From Pricia antarctica (GTDB lineage Bacteria > Bacteroidota > Bacteroidia > Flavobacteriales > Flavobacteriaceae): a stretch of DNA of 64,000 nucleotides. The position numbers and the translations under genes were made by a program. Shown here piece after piece: positions 1 to 9,456 of this stretch (position 1 is its first letter; every line of letters starts with the position of its first letter). The stretch covers positions 36,479 through 100,478 of the forward strand of contig NZ_FNAO01000011.1 of the NCBI RefSeq assembly GCF_900101815.1, read 5' to 3'. Below the pieces are notes generated by a model. It was not told the origin of the DNA. It did not search any database and saw nothing but the letters and a program-made list of their open reading frames with translations.

Positions 1-326
1 GACATGGCTTGTTGAAAATAGTCCATCTTTTGATTTTGACCCCCGTATCTGTCGATGAGTAAAAGCGCATTTAGGTGCCCCTCATAAATCCTTCCAAGAG
101 AAAGATCATACGCTCCAATTTGCTTAAGGGCTTTGAGAATTCCGAAATTACCGTGGTCATGGCCAAGGCCTTTTCCTCCGTATTCCGTTGGTACGTTTAA
201 GCTCATCAGTCCAATAGATTGCAATAGCTCAATGCCCAAATAAGGAAAATCATCGTTATTCTCGATATATTTTTTGGGAATGAATGACATCCTTTCCTTG
301 ACGATATGAACGGGTATTTCAAACAT
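1..326 (-). CDS. Acyl-CoA dehydrogenase family protein, N-terminal part (cut by window edge)
   Basis: The reverse strand reads from an ATG at 324-326 through 108 codons without a stop to the window edge, so only the N-terminus is seen. The protein begins MFEIPVHIVKERM and contains GLMSLNVPTEYGGKGLG, the typical acyl-CoA dehydrogenase N-terminal helical segment (G-L-x-x-L-x-V-P-x-E-Y-G-G-x-G). The family are flavoproteins that oxidise acyl thioesters, but the catalytic base and flavin-binding regions lie outside the window. From recollection, such genes sit beside glycosyltransferase and GH130 genes in Flavobacteriaceae, as here, so a role in lipid or glycan modification rather than beta-oxidation is possible. 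That role is inference. Confidence 0.8.
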   Translation of the reverse strand, partial: MFEIPVHIVKERMSFIPKKYIENNDDFPYLGIELLQSIGLMSLNVPTEYGGKGLGHDHGNFGILKALKQIGAYDLSLGRIYEGHLNALLLIDRYGGQNQKMDYFQQAM

Positions 327-961
327 TTTTTTAAAATTTTATGGGATACAGACGCTTAAGATTGGAAGTTTTAAATAGTAAAAAGTTAATGTAAGGTTGC
401 AAAATTAGATTCAATCAAGGAATTGATTTGTCTTGATACCAACGGATTGTAATACAAATGAAATCTATGGTGTGGATTATAGTGATCTTTATAGGAAGGA
501 AGGATGTTTTTAAAATTTAAGAACCTTTCCACGGATTATTAATTGAAAGGTCTGAATTTAGCCGAAACTTGTCCATTCTAGCCATCCATCTTTGAGCTAA
601 ACGAAATAGTGACTGTCTTCGACCCAGGCCGTTCAAGATGGAAATAGTAGTTATACTCCAAACCCAATGGTGGATTCTCTATACATCGATTTGAAATCAT
701 CAAAATATCTTCAGTACTGTAGGGCAGGTATAAGCGTTTTTCAAATTTTAACCCTTTGGTATTTGGCGACAGCTATTGGTAGATATACCTAAAAAAATAG
801 AACATTCCATCGGTTAGCTAAAAAATAGGAATTGACAAAAAAATTTTGTTCGAAGTCTGTTTGACAAATTATCGCAATAGGGATAAAAGTTCGAGCAGTT
901 GAGTTGCATACAACAAAGATATCTCTCTACTTTTAAAATTCGAATTCAAATGGTGTTGTAA
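327..961. other. Long intergenic region without a confident gene
   Basis: This 635-base stretch lies between the divergent acyl-CoA dehydrogenase gene and a small membrane-protein gene. It is AT-rich. The only coding-like signal is an open reverse-strand segment at 578-772 that lacks a start codon (listed separately). I could not place a standard TAnnTTTG promoter with a proper -33 element in it. Confidence 0.5.
578..772 (-). pseudogene. Possible gene remnant, 64 codons without a start
   Basis: On the reverse strand an open stretch runs from just after a TAG (773-775) to a TAG at 578-580. It reads with protein-like composition (for example KRLYLPYSTEDIL and GLEYNYYFHLERPGS). It has no plausible start at its 5' end; the first ATG is about 25 codons in. 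It may be the decayed C-terminus of an unknown protein or chance. I do not recognise a family. Confidence 0.2.
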
Positions 962-989
962 TCGTTACGTCATTATAATGACGTAACGA
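962..989. promoter_or_regulatory. Perfect 28-bp palindrome, probable operator
   Basis: The bases from 962 to 989 form a perfect inverted repeat with no spacer: half-site TCGTTACGTCATTA followed by TAATGACGTAACGA. It ends 2 bp before the TTG and 47 bp before the ATG of the downstream small membrane-protein gene. A perfect palindrome of this length directly before a gene suggests binding by a dimeric or tetrameric repressor. As RNA it would also form a strong hairpin over the start region. No T-run follows, so it is not a standard terminator. The binding protein is unknown. Confidence 0.6.
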
Positions 990-991
990 AA

Positions 992-1204
992 TTGAAACGG
1001 CTATACTATCAACAAAACTTCAACAGTACAGCATTTATGCAAAATGCTTTAAAACAATATGAAATGAAATCAAAATTATTTGGAATCGCAGCTGCCTTGG
1101 TAAAAGGTAGAAAATATACGTTAGCTCTGGTAGGAGCGCAGTTAGTCTACCTTGCATACAAATATATGCAAGAGCGAAAAGTAAAAAGCCTAAGGGGAAA
1201 ATAA
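992..1204 (+). CDS. Small membrane protein of unknown function
   Basis: The protein is 70 aa if the TTG at 992 is used, or 55 aa from the ATG at 1037 (MQNALKQYEMKSKLFG...). I favour the ATG because TTG at 992 would put the initiation site inside the 962-989 palindrome. One hydrophobic segment (LALVGAQLVYLAY) is flanked by lysine and arginine residues, suggesting a single-pass inner-membrane protein with basic ends. No family is recognised. The main clue to its role is the perfect palindrome immediately upstream, which implies tight transcriptional control. The gene could be spurious, although the transmembrane pattern and operator-like site make it plausible. Confidence 0.5.
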   Translation: MKRLYYQQNFNSTAFMQNALKQYEMKSKLFGIAAALVKGRKYTLALVGAQLVYLAYKYMQERKVKSLRGK

Positions 1205-1448
1205 CCTTTAAAATGAAAATATCCCATTTGGGAAAGAGCTTTCTGCCTAATTAATTGGGCTACTTTTATATGCAATAGAAATAATCCCAGGGGTATGATT
1301 CAGGTAACTTTGCACGGAAGTAGTATAACCTTTTATACGACCCGCATCCGAACGAGCTAATTGTACCATTGAAAATAATTTACGGTGACTTAAAACCCAG
1401 TCTTGAGTTAAAATTCCGCTGAAATTAATTCCCCAATAATGAACAAAT

Positions 1449-3803
1449 ATGAAGAAGACTATGGAAAGCAAAATCACCTTCGAAAACCGAGTTAAGAAAA
1501 CAAAAACGGGTATAAGGTCCCTGCCTGACACTAATGTCAATGGTCAGATTGACAAATTGATGTCCGATAAAAGGCATAATCCTAATTTGACGGAAATTAT
1601 CTGCCTTACTTCATATCCGCCAAGAGAGTGCGGTATCGCCACCTATTCAAAGGATTTGGAAAAGGCCATTATGGATACCTTTGGCGATTCTTTTACGTTT
1701 AAGGTTTATCCCTTGGAATCGGGGACTTCGAACCATACGTACCCCAAAAATATCGAGCCTCCCTTGAATACCGATTCCGCCCTCGATTTTCTGAAAGCGG
1801 CCTATGCCATCAATGCAAACCCCAAGGTAGGTTTGGTTTTGGTTCAACATGAATTCGGGCTTTTTAAGGGAAACGAACATTCATTCTACGAATTTTTGGA
1901 TTATCTGGACAAACCTGTGGTAGTTACTTTTCATACGGTACTACCAGATCCGACGCCCGTAATGAAAAACAAGGTATTTACGATTGCCTCGCGATCCGCA
2001 GGAATTATTGTCATGACGCGCACCTCAGCCGATATTTTGGAAAAGCAATATGGCATTTCTCCCGATAAGATAAGCGTCATCGCCCATGGTACGCATTTAA
2101 TTGAATATGAGGACAAACATATCCTTAAAACAAAGTATGATTTAGAGGGCAAAACGGTACTATCCACTTTTGGGTTGTTGGGCCCAGGCAAAAACCTAGA
2201 GACTTCATTGTCGGCATTGCCCGGAATAATCGAACGATACCCAGAAGTTATTTTTCTAATTATCGGAAAGACCCACCCCACGATAGTAAAAGAAAATGGG
2301 GAGGTCTATCGTGAATTCCTAAAGCAAAAAATCGATGAATTGGGCCTTGGTGATCACGTACGATTTGTGAATCAGTTCGTGCCTACGGATAGTTTGCTCG
2401 AATATTTACAACTGACCGATATCTATCTCTTTACTTCAAATGATCCAAATCAGGCGGTCAGTGGAACTTTTGCCTATGCCCTGAGCTGTGGTTGTCCCAT
2501 AGTTTCAACACCCATACCCCATGCCTTGGAAGTTCTGCAGAACCACGCAGGAGTTTTATTCGATTTTGAGGATTCCCTTCAACTGCAACAATCGGTATTG
2601 GAACTGTTGGACGATGAAAAAATCAGGTTCAAAATGAGTCTTAACGGCATGCACACTTCTTCGGGCTCGGCTTGGCAAAATGCAGCGATCGCGCATGTCA
2701 AGGTTTTTCAGCAGGCGTTAGATGTGCCGATAAACTTAAGCTACAAAAGACCGCCCATCGATTTGAAGCATCTTAAAAAAATGACCGATGAAGTGGGTAT
2801 TGTTCAATTCTCGCAACTCAATAGTCCCGATATCGAAAGCGGCTATACCTTAGATGACAATGCCAGGGCCCTGATCGTTATGTGCCAGCATTTCGCTCTG
2901 ACGGGTAAAAGTTCAGACCTTAAGTATATAACGACCTATTTGAATTTTGTTGAACGTTGTTTTCGTAGTGATGGCACTTTTTTAAATTACGTGGATAAGG
3001 AGCGCCAGTTTACCGATCAAAATAACACGGTAAATCTTGATGATGCTTGCGGCAGGGCCATTTGGTCTTTGGGATATCTGCTTTCAATTTCACGGCTTTT
3101 GCCAGAGAGTTATCAGCATGTTACCGGAAAGGCACGATTTCTATTCGAAAATGCTTTAGAAACCTTTGAAAATGTGCAGTCACCACGTGCCATTGCGTTT
3201 ACCATTAAAGGACTCTATTTTTACAATAAGTATGAGAATCGGGAATGTAAGAATACGAATGTAGAAGACCTGGCGGATCGATTGATACGTTTCTATGATA
3301 GCGAATCGAACAAAGATTGGCATTGGTTCGAGGGGTATCTCACCTATGGCAACAGTGTACTGCCGCAGGCAATGCTCATGGCTTACGTAATGACCTTGAA
3401 CCCAAGATATAAAAAAGTGGCGAAGGATTCTTTCGATTTCCTGTTGTCCAAAATTTTTAAGGATGGATCGATCCGAATAATTTCAAATCAAGATTGGCAT
3501 ACGCTCGGTACCGAGAACGATTTCAAATTCAAGGGAGGGGAGCAGCCCATTGATGTTACCTATACTATATTGGCCCTTAACCTTTTCCATACTATCTTTC
3601 CTTTAGAGGGGTACGGGCTGCTGATGAAAAATGCCTTTGATTGGTTTTTAGGAAGAAACCCGCTCGGCCAAATGGTCTATAACCCATGTACGGGCGGATG
3701 CTATGATGGGTTGGAACTGCATAACGTCAATCTAAATCAAGGCGCGGAATCTACCATCAGCTACCTCTTGGCCCGAATATGCCTATCCAACTTTAAGGAT
3801 TGA
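1449..3803 (+). CDS. Two-domain glycosyltransferase (GT4 plus C-terminal helical-barrel domain)
   Basis: This is a 784-aa protein. Residues about 50-430 form a GT-B, family 4 retaining glycosyltransferase: it opens with [15 protein letters not shown] (a donor/acceptor glycine-rich loop), has [27 protein letters not shown], and a late [19 protein letters not shown] segment in place of the usual E-x7-E loop. Residues about 440-784 look like an (alpha/alpha) barrel of the six-hairpin type, with [25 protein letters not shown] and a terminal FLGRNPLG...[12 protein letters not shown]. It probably transfers a nucleotide-sugar-derived hexose to a glycan or glycolipid in the cytoplasm. The stop TGA overlaps the next gene's ATG (TGATG), so translation is coupled. 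A later ATG at 1560 would remove 37 poorly conserved residues and is a credible alternative start. Confidence 0.8.
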   Translation: MKKTMESKITFENRVKKTKTGIRSLPDTNVNGQIDKLMSDKRHNPNLTEIICLTSYPPRECGIATYSKDLEKAIMDTFGDSFTFKVYPLESGTSNHTYPKNIEPPLNTDSALDFLKAAYAINANPKVGLVLVQHEFGLFKGNEHSFYEFLDYLDKPVVVTFHTVLPDPTPVMKNKVFTIASRSAGIIVMTRTSADILEKQYGISPDKISVIAHGTHLIEYEDKHILKTKYDLEGKTVLSTFGLLGPGKNLETSLSALPGIIERYPEVIFLIIGKTHPTIVKENGEVYREFLKQKIDELGLGDHVRFVNQFVPTDSLLEYLQLTDIYLFTSNDPNQAVSGTFAYALSCGCPIVSTPIPHALEVLQNHAGVLFDFEDSLQLQQSVLELLDDEKIRFKMSLNGMHTSSGSAWQNAAIAHVKVFQQALDVPINLSYKRPPIDLKHLKKMTDEVGIVQFSQLNSPDIESGYTLDDNARALIVMCQHFALTGKSSDLKYITTYLNFVERCFRSDGTFLNYVDKERQFTDQNNTVNLDDACGRAIWSLGYLLSISRLLPESYQHVTGKARFLFENALETFENVQSPRAIAFTIKGLYFYNKYENRECKNTNVEDLADRLIRFYDSESNKDWHWFEGYLTYGNSVLPQAMLMAYVMTLNPRYKKVAKDSFDFLLSKIFKDGSIRIISNQDWHTLGTENDFKFKGGEQPIDVTYTILALNLFHTIFPLEGYGLLMKNAFDWFLGRNPLGQMVYNPCTGGCYDGLELHNVNLNQGAESTISYLLARICLSNFKD

Positions 3804-4810
3804 TGCGGATCGCCATTTTATCGTCCATTGCTTGGCGAACGCCACCTAGAAGGTATGGGCCATGGGAACTGGTAGCATCGACAATCGCCGAAAGTTTGGT
3901 GGCTAAAGGGTTTGACGTTACTCTGTTCGCGACCGGCGATTCGAGGACTTCGGGAAAACTGGACGCGATATGTCCAAAACCCTATGAAGAAGATAGAAAT
4001 ATGGACCCCAAGGTTTGGGAGAGCCTTCATATCAGTAACTTGATGGAAAAGGCCAATACTTTTGACATTATTCATAATCATTTTGATTTCCTACCCTTGA
4101 CCTATTCTCGGCTTATCGATACGCCAATGGTGACCACTATACACGGTTTTTCTTCCGAAAAGATCATTCCCGTTTACAAAAAATACAATCCATCAGCGAC
4201 CTATATTTCTATTTCGGATGCCGATCGACATCCCGATTTAAACTATTATCGCACTATCTATCACGGTATCGATTCCGAAATGTTTGAGTTCAATGAGCGT
4301 AAGGCGGATTATCTACTTTCCTACGGACGGATACATCCCGATAAAGGTACACTCGAAGCCATTCAAATTGCCAATGCAGCCGGATATCCCATCAAAATCG
4401 CAGGACTCATCCAGGACCAAGGGTATTTCGATACCCAAATTGCGCCTCTTTTAAATGATGGGGATGTTACGTATCTGGGAAATTTGGACCAATCACATGG
4501 CAATGAACTCTTGGGCAGGGCAAAAGCATTACTGCATCCTATTTCATTCGACGAACCCTTCGGATTAAGTGTTGCCGAAGCTATGATGTGCGGAACTCCT
4601 GTGATTGCTTTCAACAGAGGAAGTATGGCCGAACTAATCGCTCACGGAAAGTCCGGCTTTTTGGTCAGAAACGTACCCGAGGCGGTGGAAGCTTTAAAGG
4701 TGGTAAAAGACTTGGACCCATTTTTTTGTAGGGCGTATGCCAAGGAAAAATTCAGTATCCATAAGATGCTTTCAGAATATATACAGGTTTTCGAGGATAT
4801 TGCCAGGTAG
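3803..4810 (+). CDS. Glycosyltransferase family 4 protein
   Basis: This is a 335-aa GT-B glycosyltransferase. The N-terminal acceptor domain has [22 protein letters not shown]. The C-terminal nucleotide-sugar domain carries [14 protein letters not shown] and [23 protein letters not shown], which contains the conserved E-x7-E pair of GT4 enzymes. I chose the ATG at 3803 because it overlaps the upstream stop codon (TGATG); a TTG directly before it is unlikely. It is translationally coupled with the two-domain glycosyltransferase and converges on a GH130 gene 52 bp away. The three probably act on the same glycan, possibly mannose-containing given GH130. Donor and acceptor cannot be read from sequence. 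Confidence 0.85.
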   Translation: MRIAILSSIAWRTPPRRYGPWELVASTIAESLVAKGFDVTLFATGDSRTSGKLDAICPKPYEEDRNMDPKVWESLHISNLMEKANTFDIIHNHFDFLPLTYSRLIDTPMVTTIHGFSSEKIIPVYKKYNPSATYISISDADRHPDLNYYRTIYHGIDSEMFEFNERKADYLLSYGRIHPDKGTLEAIQIANAAGYPIKIAGLIQDQGYFDTQIAPLLNDGDVTYLGNLDQSHGNELLGRAKALLHPISFDEPFGLSVAEAMMCGTPVIAFNRGSMAELIAHGKSGFLVRNVPEAVEALKVVKDLDPFFCRAYAKEKFSIHKMLSEYIQVFEDIAR

Positions 4811-4862
4811 AAGAACGATAAACAAATGAAATTTAAAAGCCTACCAAACCCAATTGGATCCC

Positions 4863-6320
4863 TCAACTTTTCAGGGCATTCATCAGCTCTTCCATTTCAA
4901 CAGTGGCGTAGGAGGATGAATAGTCCGAAACTGCATACGGCAACACCAAACTGCCGTTGTTGATCATCGACCCACAGGAATAGACCACATTGGGCACATA
5001 GCCCTCCCGTTCCTCCTCAAGAGGTGTGAGTAAAGGTCTTGCTAATCTTCCGATTTCTTTCGTCGGATCGTCCAGGTCAAAAAGGGATGCCCCGATACAG
5101 TATCGGCGCATGGGTCCCACACCGTGGGTTATCACCAGCCAGCCTTCTTCCGTATATAAAGGTGCGCCACAATTACCGATCTGGGTAAACTCCCATGGAT
5201 ATTTTGGCTCCTGGATTTTGATTGGGTCGTTCCAAAGCGTATTTCGATCGGAATACATCAAATAATTATTGACGCCATCGACCCTTGCCAAAACGGCATA
5301 TTTACCGTTGATCTTCTTCGGGAACAGTGCAAAGTTCTTGTTCTGTGCCGCTTTTCCGTGCATGGGCATGATACGGAAGGTGGTAAAGTCATCCGTCGAT
5401 AACAGCTTTGGCAATATGGTACGTCCATCATATGCGGTATAGGTCGCATATATTTTGATCGAGCCATCGTCTTCGGTAAAGCGAACGAAACGCGCATCTT
5501 CGATACCTCTGCTTTCAGATGGGGAAATCGGGAATATTACCCGTTCAGAGATATCGGAATCACGACTAAATTCAATATCGTAATACGAATCGACCAACCA
5601 TGTAATTTCTTCCAATGCAAGGCGCTGGTCTATACTTATACCATTGGCCAGCACCTTGTTTACCGCCACGGTCAGTTGGTGATACTCGAAATGGTCGGGC
5701 AAATCTTCCATGATCGATGAGGAATATTGCTTTGATATGTTCATCTCCTGAAGCTTTCGGACAAATCGACCCTTATCGTAGGATTTTTTTTGAACGATAT
5801 TGGCCATATCGATATGGTTTCTGACCCGGTTTGGATGAAAATTGTTACTGGCATCCAATATCCCCCGACGGAACACAATAGATGAGAGATGGCCCTCACC
5901 TGTTGCCCGGAAGGATATAATGACACGCTTTTCGCCTTTCGCCAGAAAAGATTGGTCGAAATCCTCTATAATCGAAGGATTGAACATGGCAGCCGATTCT
6001 ATGGAATATTCCATGGTGGCATAAGAGCCGATCAGCAGTTTTTCTTCTTGCGAAAATCTGCTTTCATCTATTCCCAAATACGCTATAGGCCCTCTGTGTT
6101 CCTCAAAATGGCGTAGGAAAATTTGGGAAATATTACGATGACGGCCCGCAAATTCCCTTAGTGTATGTTCCAGTTCCCTGTTGACCGCCTGAGGGTCCAA
6201 AGCTCTGACACGCTTGATCAATTCATGGGTACGTTTTTCACCATTGTTGAAAAATCGAGCCACTACACGACTTGAATCGGGATAAAAATTGACGTTTTTT
6301 CTTTGTACTGAAATATGCAT
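4863..6320 (-). CDS. Glycoside hydrolase family 130 protein (beta-mannoside phosphorylase type)
   Basis: The protein is 485 aa from the ATG at 6320. It begins MHISVQRKNVNFYPDSSRVVARFF, matching the usual N-terminus of long GH130 proteins. A longer frame would need a TTG at 6383, so I rejected it. GH130 hallmarks are SESRGIEDARFVRF, ATYTAYDG (with the conserved acidic residue), GNCGAPLYTEEGWLVITHGVG and EGYVPNVVYSCG. Family members phosphorolyse or hydrolyse beta-mannosides; the substrate here is undetermined. No signal peptide is visible, so it should be cytoplasmic. It converges with the two glycosyltransferase genes, giving a synthesis/turnover group for one glycan. Confidence 0.88.
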   Translation of the reverse strand: MHISVQRKNVNFYPDSSRVVARFFNNGEKRTHELIKRVRALDPQAVNRELEHTLREFAGRHRNISQIFLRHFEEHRGPIAYLGIDESRFSQEEKLLIGSYATMEYSIESAAMFNPSIIEDFDQSFLAKGEKRVIISFRATGEGHLSSIVFRRGILDASNNFHPNRVRNHIDMANIVQKKSYDKGRFVRKLQEMNISKQYSSSIMEDLPDHFEYHQLTVAVNKVLANGISIDQRLALEEITWLVDSYYDIEFSRDSDISERVIFPISPSESRGIEDARFVRFTEDDGSIKIYATYTAYDGRTILPKLLSTDDFTTFRIMPMHGKAAQNKNFALFPKKINGKYAVLARVDGVNNYLMYSDRNTLWNDPIKIQEPKYPWEFTQIGNCGAPLYTEEGWLVITHGVGPMRRYCIGASLFDLDDPTKEIGRLARPLLTPLEEEREGYVPNVVYSCGSMINNGSLVLPYAVSDYSSSYATVEMEELMNALKS

Positions 6321-6581
6321 AAACAAGGGTTTGGAATCTCGATGTGAGCGTTTACGGTTTGATACGATTTTAGGACCTGTCAAAAATAGGAATAATTAAA
6401 ATTCGGAATTGATCTGTGGCAAAATTATTATCGGCAAAATGGAATCGGTCAATTCGGAATTCGAAAGAAGATTTGAGGATAGTCTGGCATGAATACATCT
6501 AAATTTACCTTTTGGTCCTTTAAAATAGCATTTGAACTATTCATTGTATTCAATGTGCTAAATGGCCTCAATATATTGTAC

Positions 6582-6589
6582 TAATTTTG
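6582..6589 (+). promoter_or_regulatory. -7 promoter element TAATTTTG
   Basis: The octamer fits the Bacteroidota -7 consensus TAnnTTTG and lies 21 bp before the ATG of the 30-residue membrane peptide gene. A convincing -33 TTG at the right distance is not evident. Confidence 0.4.
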
Positions 6590-6610
6590 AAAGATATGTA
6601 AAATAGTACT

Positions 6611-6703
6611 ATGGGATTTTGGAACAATCCGAAGAAGCAAAACACTCTATTTTGGACAATTATAGCCATTGTGGCCCTGATTATATATTGGATTGCCCCA
6701 TGA
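6611..6703 (+). CDS. 30-aa single-pass membrane peptide
   Basis: An ATG-started 31-codon frame encodes a peptide with a polar, basic N-terminus (MGFWNNPKKQ) and one hydrophobic helix (FWTIIAIVALIIYWIAP) running to its end. The layout of a charged N-tail followed by a clean transmembrane helix, plus a TAnnTTTG element 21 bp upstream, argues for a real gene. It would sit in the inner membrane with its N-terminus in the cytoplasm. No function can be assigned. Confidence 0.45.
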   Translation: MGFWNNPKKQNTLFWTIIAIVALIIYWIAP

Positions 6704-6999
6704 CCGTTCTAACAGGAATTCGTATTTATAAAGTTAGTATTGGTAATTGTTGCGCACTTTGACAATCCTGAATTTTACGGGCATGTTTTAACAATTGTTC
6801 CTACCCCTGCTGCAAATACCGGTATTGGATAATCTCATTGTCGATTCCATCTTTTTTCACCATTGCTGCTGGGATAGTCCTTTCGCCAGCCGAAATCGCA
6901 AGAGGTATCTTGACCATGGCCTTCTAGCGAAACGAACTTGCCGGAGAAAGGCAATTACATTTTGGGCTATTCCGATGACAATAACTTAAATACAAAATT

Positions 7000-7203
7000 A
7001 TGAACGAGGATTTAGGAAAAGAGAGGATGAAGGCGAGCGAGAGCGCCCCTATGCCTACCAAACAAAAGAACGACGGCAAGGTACGTAACCAGACTACCGA
7101 GGTTCCAAAGAACAGGTTCCCGTGGACAACGATTATCGTAGTAATTGCGTTCGTTGTTCTTATTGCCATAGTGGTAGGTGTCCTTCAACTGGGAAGCTCG
7201 TAG
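7000..7203 (+). CDS. Small membrane protein, tail-anchored form
   Basis: This 67-aa protein has about 44 polar, highly charged residues (MNEDLGKERMKASESAPMPTK) followed by one C-terminal transmembrane helix (TIIVVIAFVVLIAIVVGVL). It lies 28 bp before the DUF421 gene in the same direction, so the two are probably co-transcribed. The architecture resembles a tail-anchored inner-membrane protein. I recognise no family. Confidence 0.6.
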   Translation: MNEDLGKERMKASESAPMPTKQKNDGKVRNQTTEVPKNRFPWTTIIVVIAFVVLIAIVVGVLQLGSS

Positions 7204-7231
7204 TCATGGGCTTTCGTAATCTAAAATACGA

Positions 7232-7753
7232 ATGGAAAAATTGTTTGATATAACTTGGAACTCGGTCGGCCTGATAGCGTTCAGCGCCCTAGGCATCTAT
7301 TTATCCGTAATCATTATGACGCGGATATGTGGCAAGCGAAGCTTTTCCAAGATGTCAAGTTTCGATTTTGCCATGACCGTGGCAGTGGGTTCGATTATTG
7401 CGACGACCGTGCTTTCGCAATCGGTCAGCATGTTGCAGGGCATAACCGGTCTGGTCGTGGTATATCTACTGCAAATCGGGGCCGCCCTGGTTCGTAGGAA
7501 TAAAAAAATACGTCAACTCATGGACAATTCCCCGTTGTTGCTTATGGACGGGGCGACCATTCTAGAGGATAACCTTCGAAAGGCGAGGGTCACCCGTGGC
7601 GATCTTCGCTCTAAACTAAGGGAAGCGAACGTCACGCGATTGTCTCAGGTAAGAGCGGTCGTTTTCGAGACCACAGGGGATATTTCCGTCCTCCATGAGA
7701 AAGATGACGGAGAATTGGACCTTTGGTTGTTGAAGGATGTCGAAAGGGATTAA
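7232..7753 (+). CDS. DUF421 domain membrane protein (YetF-like)
   Basis: This 173-aa protein has two to three N-terminal membrane helices (VGLIAFSALGIYLSVIIMTRI; ITGLVVVYLLQIGAALV) and a soluble C-terminal domain with LLLMDGATILEDNLRKARVTRGDL and LSQVRAVVFETTGDISVL, typical of DUF421/YetF proteins. The FDFAMTVAVGSIIA motif between the helices is a family signature. Function is not established; relatives occur in envelope and sporulation contexts. Its last 4 bases overlap the 3' end of the convergent histidine kinase gene. It follows a small membrane-protein gene by 28 bp. Confidence 0.88.
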   Translation: MEKLFDITWNSVGLIAFSALGIYLSVIIMTRICGKRSFSKMSSFDFAMTVAVGSIIATTVLSQSVSMLQGITGLVVVYLLQIGAALVRRNKKIRQLMDNSPLLLMDGATILEDNLRKARVTRGDLRSKLREANVTRLSQVRAVVFETTGDISVLHEKDDGELDLWLLKDVERD

Positions 7754-9450
7754 GACGGATTGGTTCCCATCGCATTGTGTTCCAAAAAAGCCTTGTCCCG
7801 CATCGGTATGTAGATGTTGAAATCCGCCCCCCGGCCAGGTTCCCCGTGGGCCGTAACGAAGCCTCCGTGGTTTTCGGCGATCTTTTTCACGATAGCGAGG
7901 CCTACACCGGTGCCCCTGTAATTGTCCCGGCCGTGCAAACGCTGGAAAACTTCGAATATCTTTTCCGAAAATCCGTTCTCAAAACCGATTCCGTTGTCGG
8001 ACACCCTGATATGAACGTATTCTATTTCCGGTACCGCCCTGCTATCAGCAATTTCTGACGAACGGACAGGACTTGCAGAAATTTCTATGACCGGTGCCGT
8101 ATCCTTGTCGACGTATTTAAGGGAATTGGATATTAGGTTGTAAAGCAGCTGCCTGAACTGGAAGAGCACGACCACGATATCGCATGAACTTTCTAGGTTT
8201 ACAATGGCGTTCTTAAAAGCAATTTCGTCGGTGAGGTCGTCCTTTACCTCGTTTACAATGGTACGAAGTTCGGTAGTCTCGAAATTTCGCTCCTCCATGT
8301 CCAGTCGGGAGTAGGCCAAAAGGTCGTTGATGAGTACCTGCATCCGCTTTGCGGCCGACTGCATCCTGTCAAACTTTTCCTTCCCCTTTTGGGATAGCCG
8401 ATTATATTCGCTGGCAAGCAGAATGGAACAAAAGGTCTGTATCTTCCTCAGCGGCTCCTGAAGGTCGTGGCTCGAGATATAGGCGAACGACTGCAGTTCC
8501 TTATTGGATTTTTCCAGCTCGTTATTGGAGTCGGCCAGTTCCTTGGTGCGCATACCCACCTCTTTCCTCAGCTGTTCCGAGAAGGTCTTCTGCCGGTGCA
8601 CGTTCATCCCCGTACCGATAAAACCGGTGAGCGTCCCATCCTCGAACCTTGGTACCCCTTTTACAGTGAACCATTCGTAGAGACCCGTTTCCGCGCTGCG
8701 GACCCGGTAGTCGACCGAAAAGCCACTTCGCTTTTCGGCCGCTTTCGAAAACGCCTCGGTAACGATTTTAAGGTCTTCTGGGTGCACTATATGCTGCCAG
8801 ACCTGGCCCGTAAAATCCGAAATGTTTTCTAAGCCGATATAATCGAGAAGGTCACGGTTGGCATATTCGACGTTGATCTCTGCGTCGGTCATCCAAATCC
8901 ACATCGGTGACTGGTCTGCCAGCCCGCGAAAGCGCTGTTCGCTTTCGGTCAGCCGCTCGTTGGCCAGAACGGCATCTGTGGTCTCGGTACATACGGTCAG
9001 CACCCCGGCGGGATTGCCGGAACCATCCCTTACGGGACTATAACAGAACGTCCAATACACATCCTCTATTCGCCCGTTCCTGAAAATCGGAAGCAATAGG
9101 TCCTCGTTCCATATCGGAATGCCCTTCTCCATGACCTGTTTGAGCATGGGGCCTATGTCGTCCCATATCTCCGGCCATGACTCTCGCCCCCCTTTTCCCA
9201 GAATGGAAGGGTGCTTTCCATTATTTCCAAGGCTTGGCCGGTACGCATCGTTATAGAAACAATAATGGCCATCGCCCCAAAAAAGAAACATTGGGAACAG
9301 GGAGTTCAACATGATATCGAGAGTGGCGCGAAGGCTTTGGGGCCAATTTTGGGGCGGGCCCAAAGGGGTGGCCGACCAGTTTTTTTCACGATGTAGTGTA
9401 GCCATTTCACCGCTGCCGTCGAGAAAATAAAGGTTATCATTGTCTAACAT
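7750..9450 (-). CDS. PAS-domain sensor histidine kinase
   Basis: This 566-aa kinase has no membrane helix, so it should be cytoplasmic. The N-terminal half holds two PAS-like modules: about 30-170 (LFPMFLFWGDGHYCFYNDAY) and about 175-300 (GLADQSPMWIWMTDAEINVEYAN, followed by a PAC-type stretch). A coiled coil of repeated ELADSNNELEKSNKELQ leads into a HisKA domain with SSHDLQEPLRKIQTF (phosphoacceptor His). The HATPase part has the N box LISNSLKYVD, G1 SDNGIGFE and G2 RGTGVGLAIVKKIAENHGG. It is encoded 6 bp downstream of a single-domain response regulator, its likely partner. The order resembles phytochrome-type kinase and Rcp1-like pairs, but no bilin-binding GAF domain is seen. Confidence 0.88.
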   Translation of the reverse strand: MLDNDNLYFLDGSGEMATLHREKNWSATPLGPPQNWPQSLRATLDIMLNSLFPMFLFWGDGHYCFYNDAYRPSLGNNGKHPSILGKGGRESWPEIWDDIGPMLKQVMEKGIPIWNEDLLLPIFRNGRIEDVYWTFCYSPVRDGSGNPAGVLTVCTETTDAVLANERLTESEQRFRGLADQSPMWIWMTDAEINVEYANRDLLDYIGLENISDFTGQVWQHIVHPEDLKIVTEAFSKAAEKRSGFSVDYRVRSAETGLYEWFTVKGVPRFEDGTLTGFIGTGMNVHRQKTFSEQLRKEVGMRTKELADSNNELEKSNKELQSFAYISSHDLQEPLRKIQTFCSILLASEYNRLSQKGKEKFDRMQSAAKRMQVLINDLLAYSRLDMEERNFETTELRTIVNEVKDDLTDEIAFKNAIVNLESSCDIVVVLFQFRQLLYNLISNSLKYVDKDTAPVIEISASPVRSSEIADSRAVPEIEYVHIRVSDNGIGFENGFSEKIFEVFQRLHGRDNYRGTGVGLAIVKKIAENHGGFVTAHGEPGRGADFNIYIPMRDKAFLEHNAMGTNPS

Positions 9451-9456
9451 GGGATA

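Noticed and set aside
962..989. Transcription terminator
   Set aside because: The palindrome has no loop and no T-run; operator is the better reading.
1247..1540. Reverse-strand 97-codon frame
   Set aside because: It overlaps the start of the glycosyltransferase gene, and its C-terminal half has no protein-like pattern.
6795..6989. Forward 64-codon frame in the gap before the small membrane protein
   Set aside because: Start lacks context, composition is odd (many Cys/Arg/Phe runs) and no family features are seen. The surrounding 6704-6999 gap shows nothing else.
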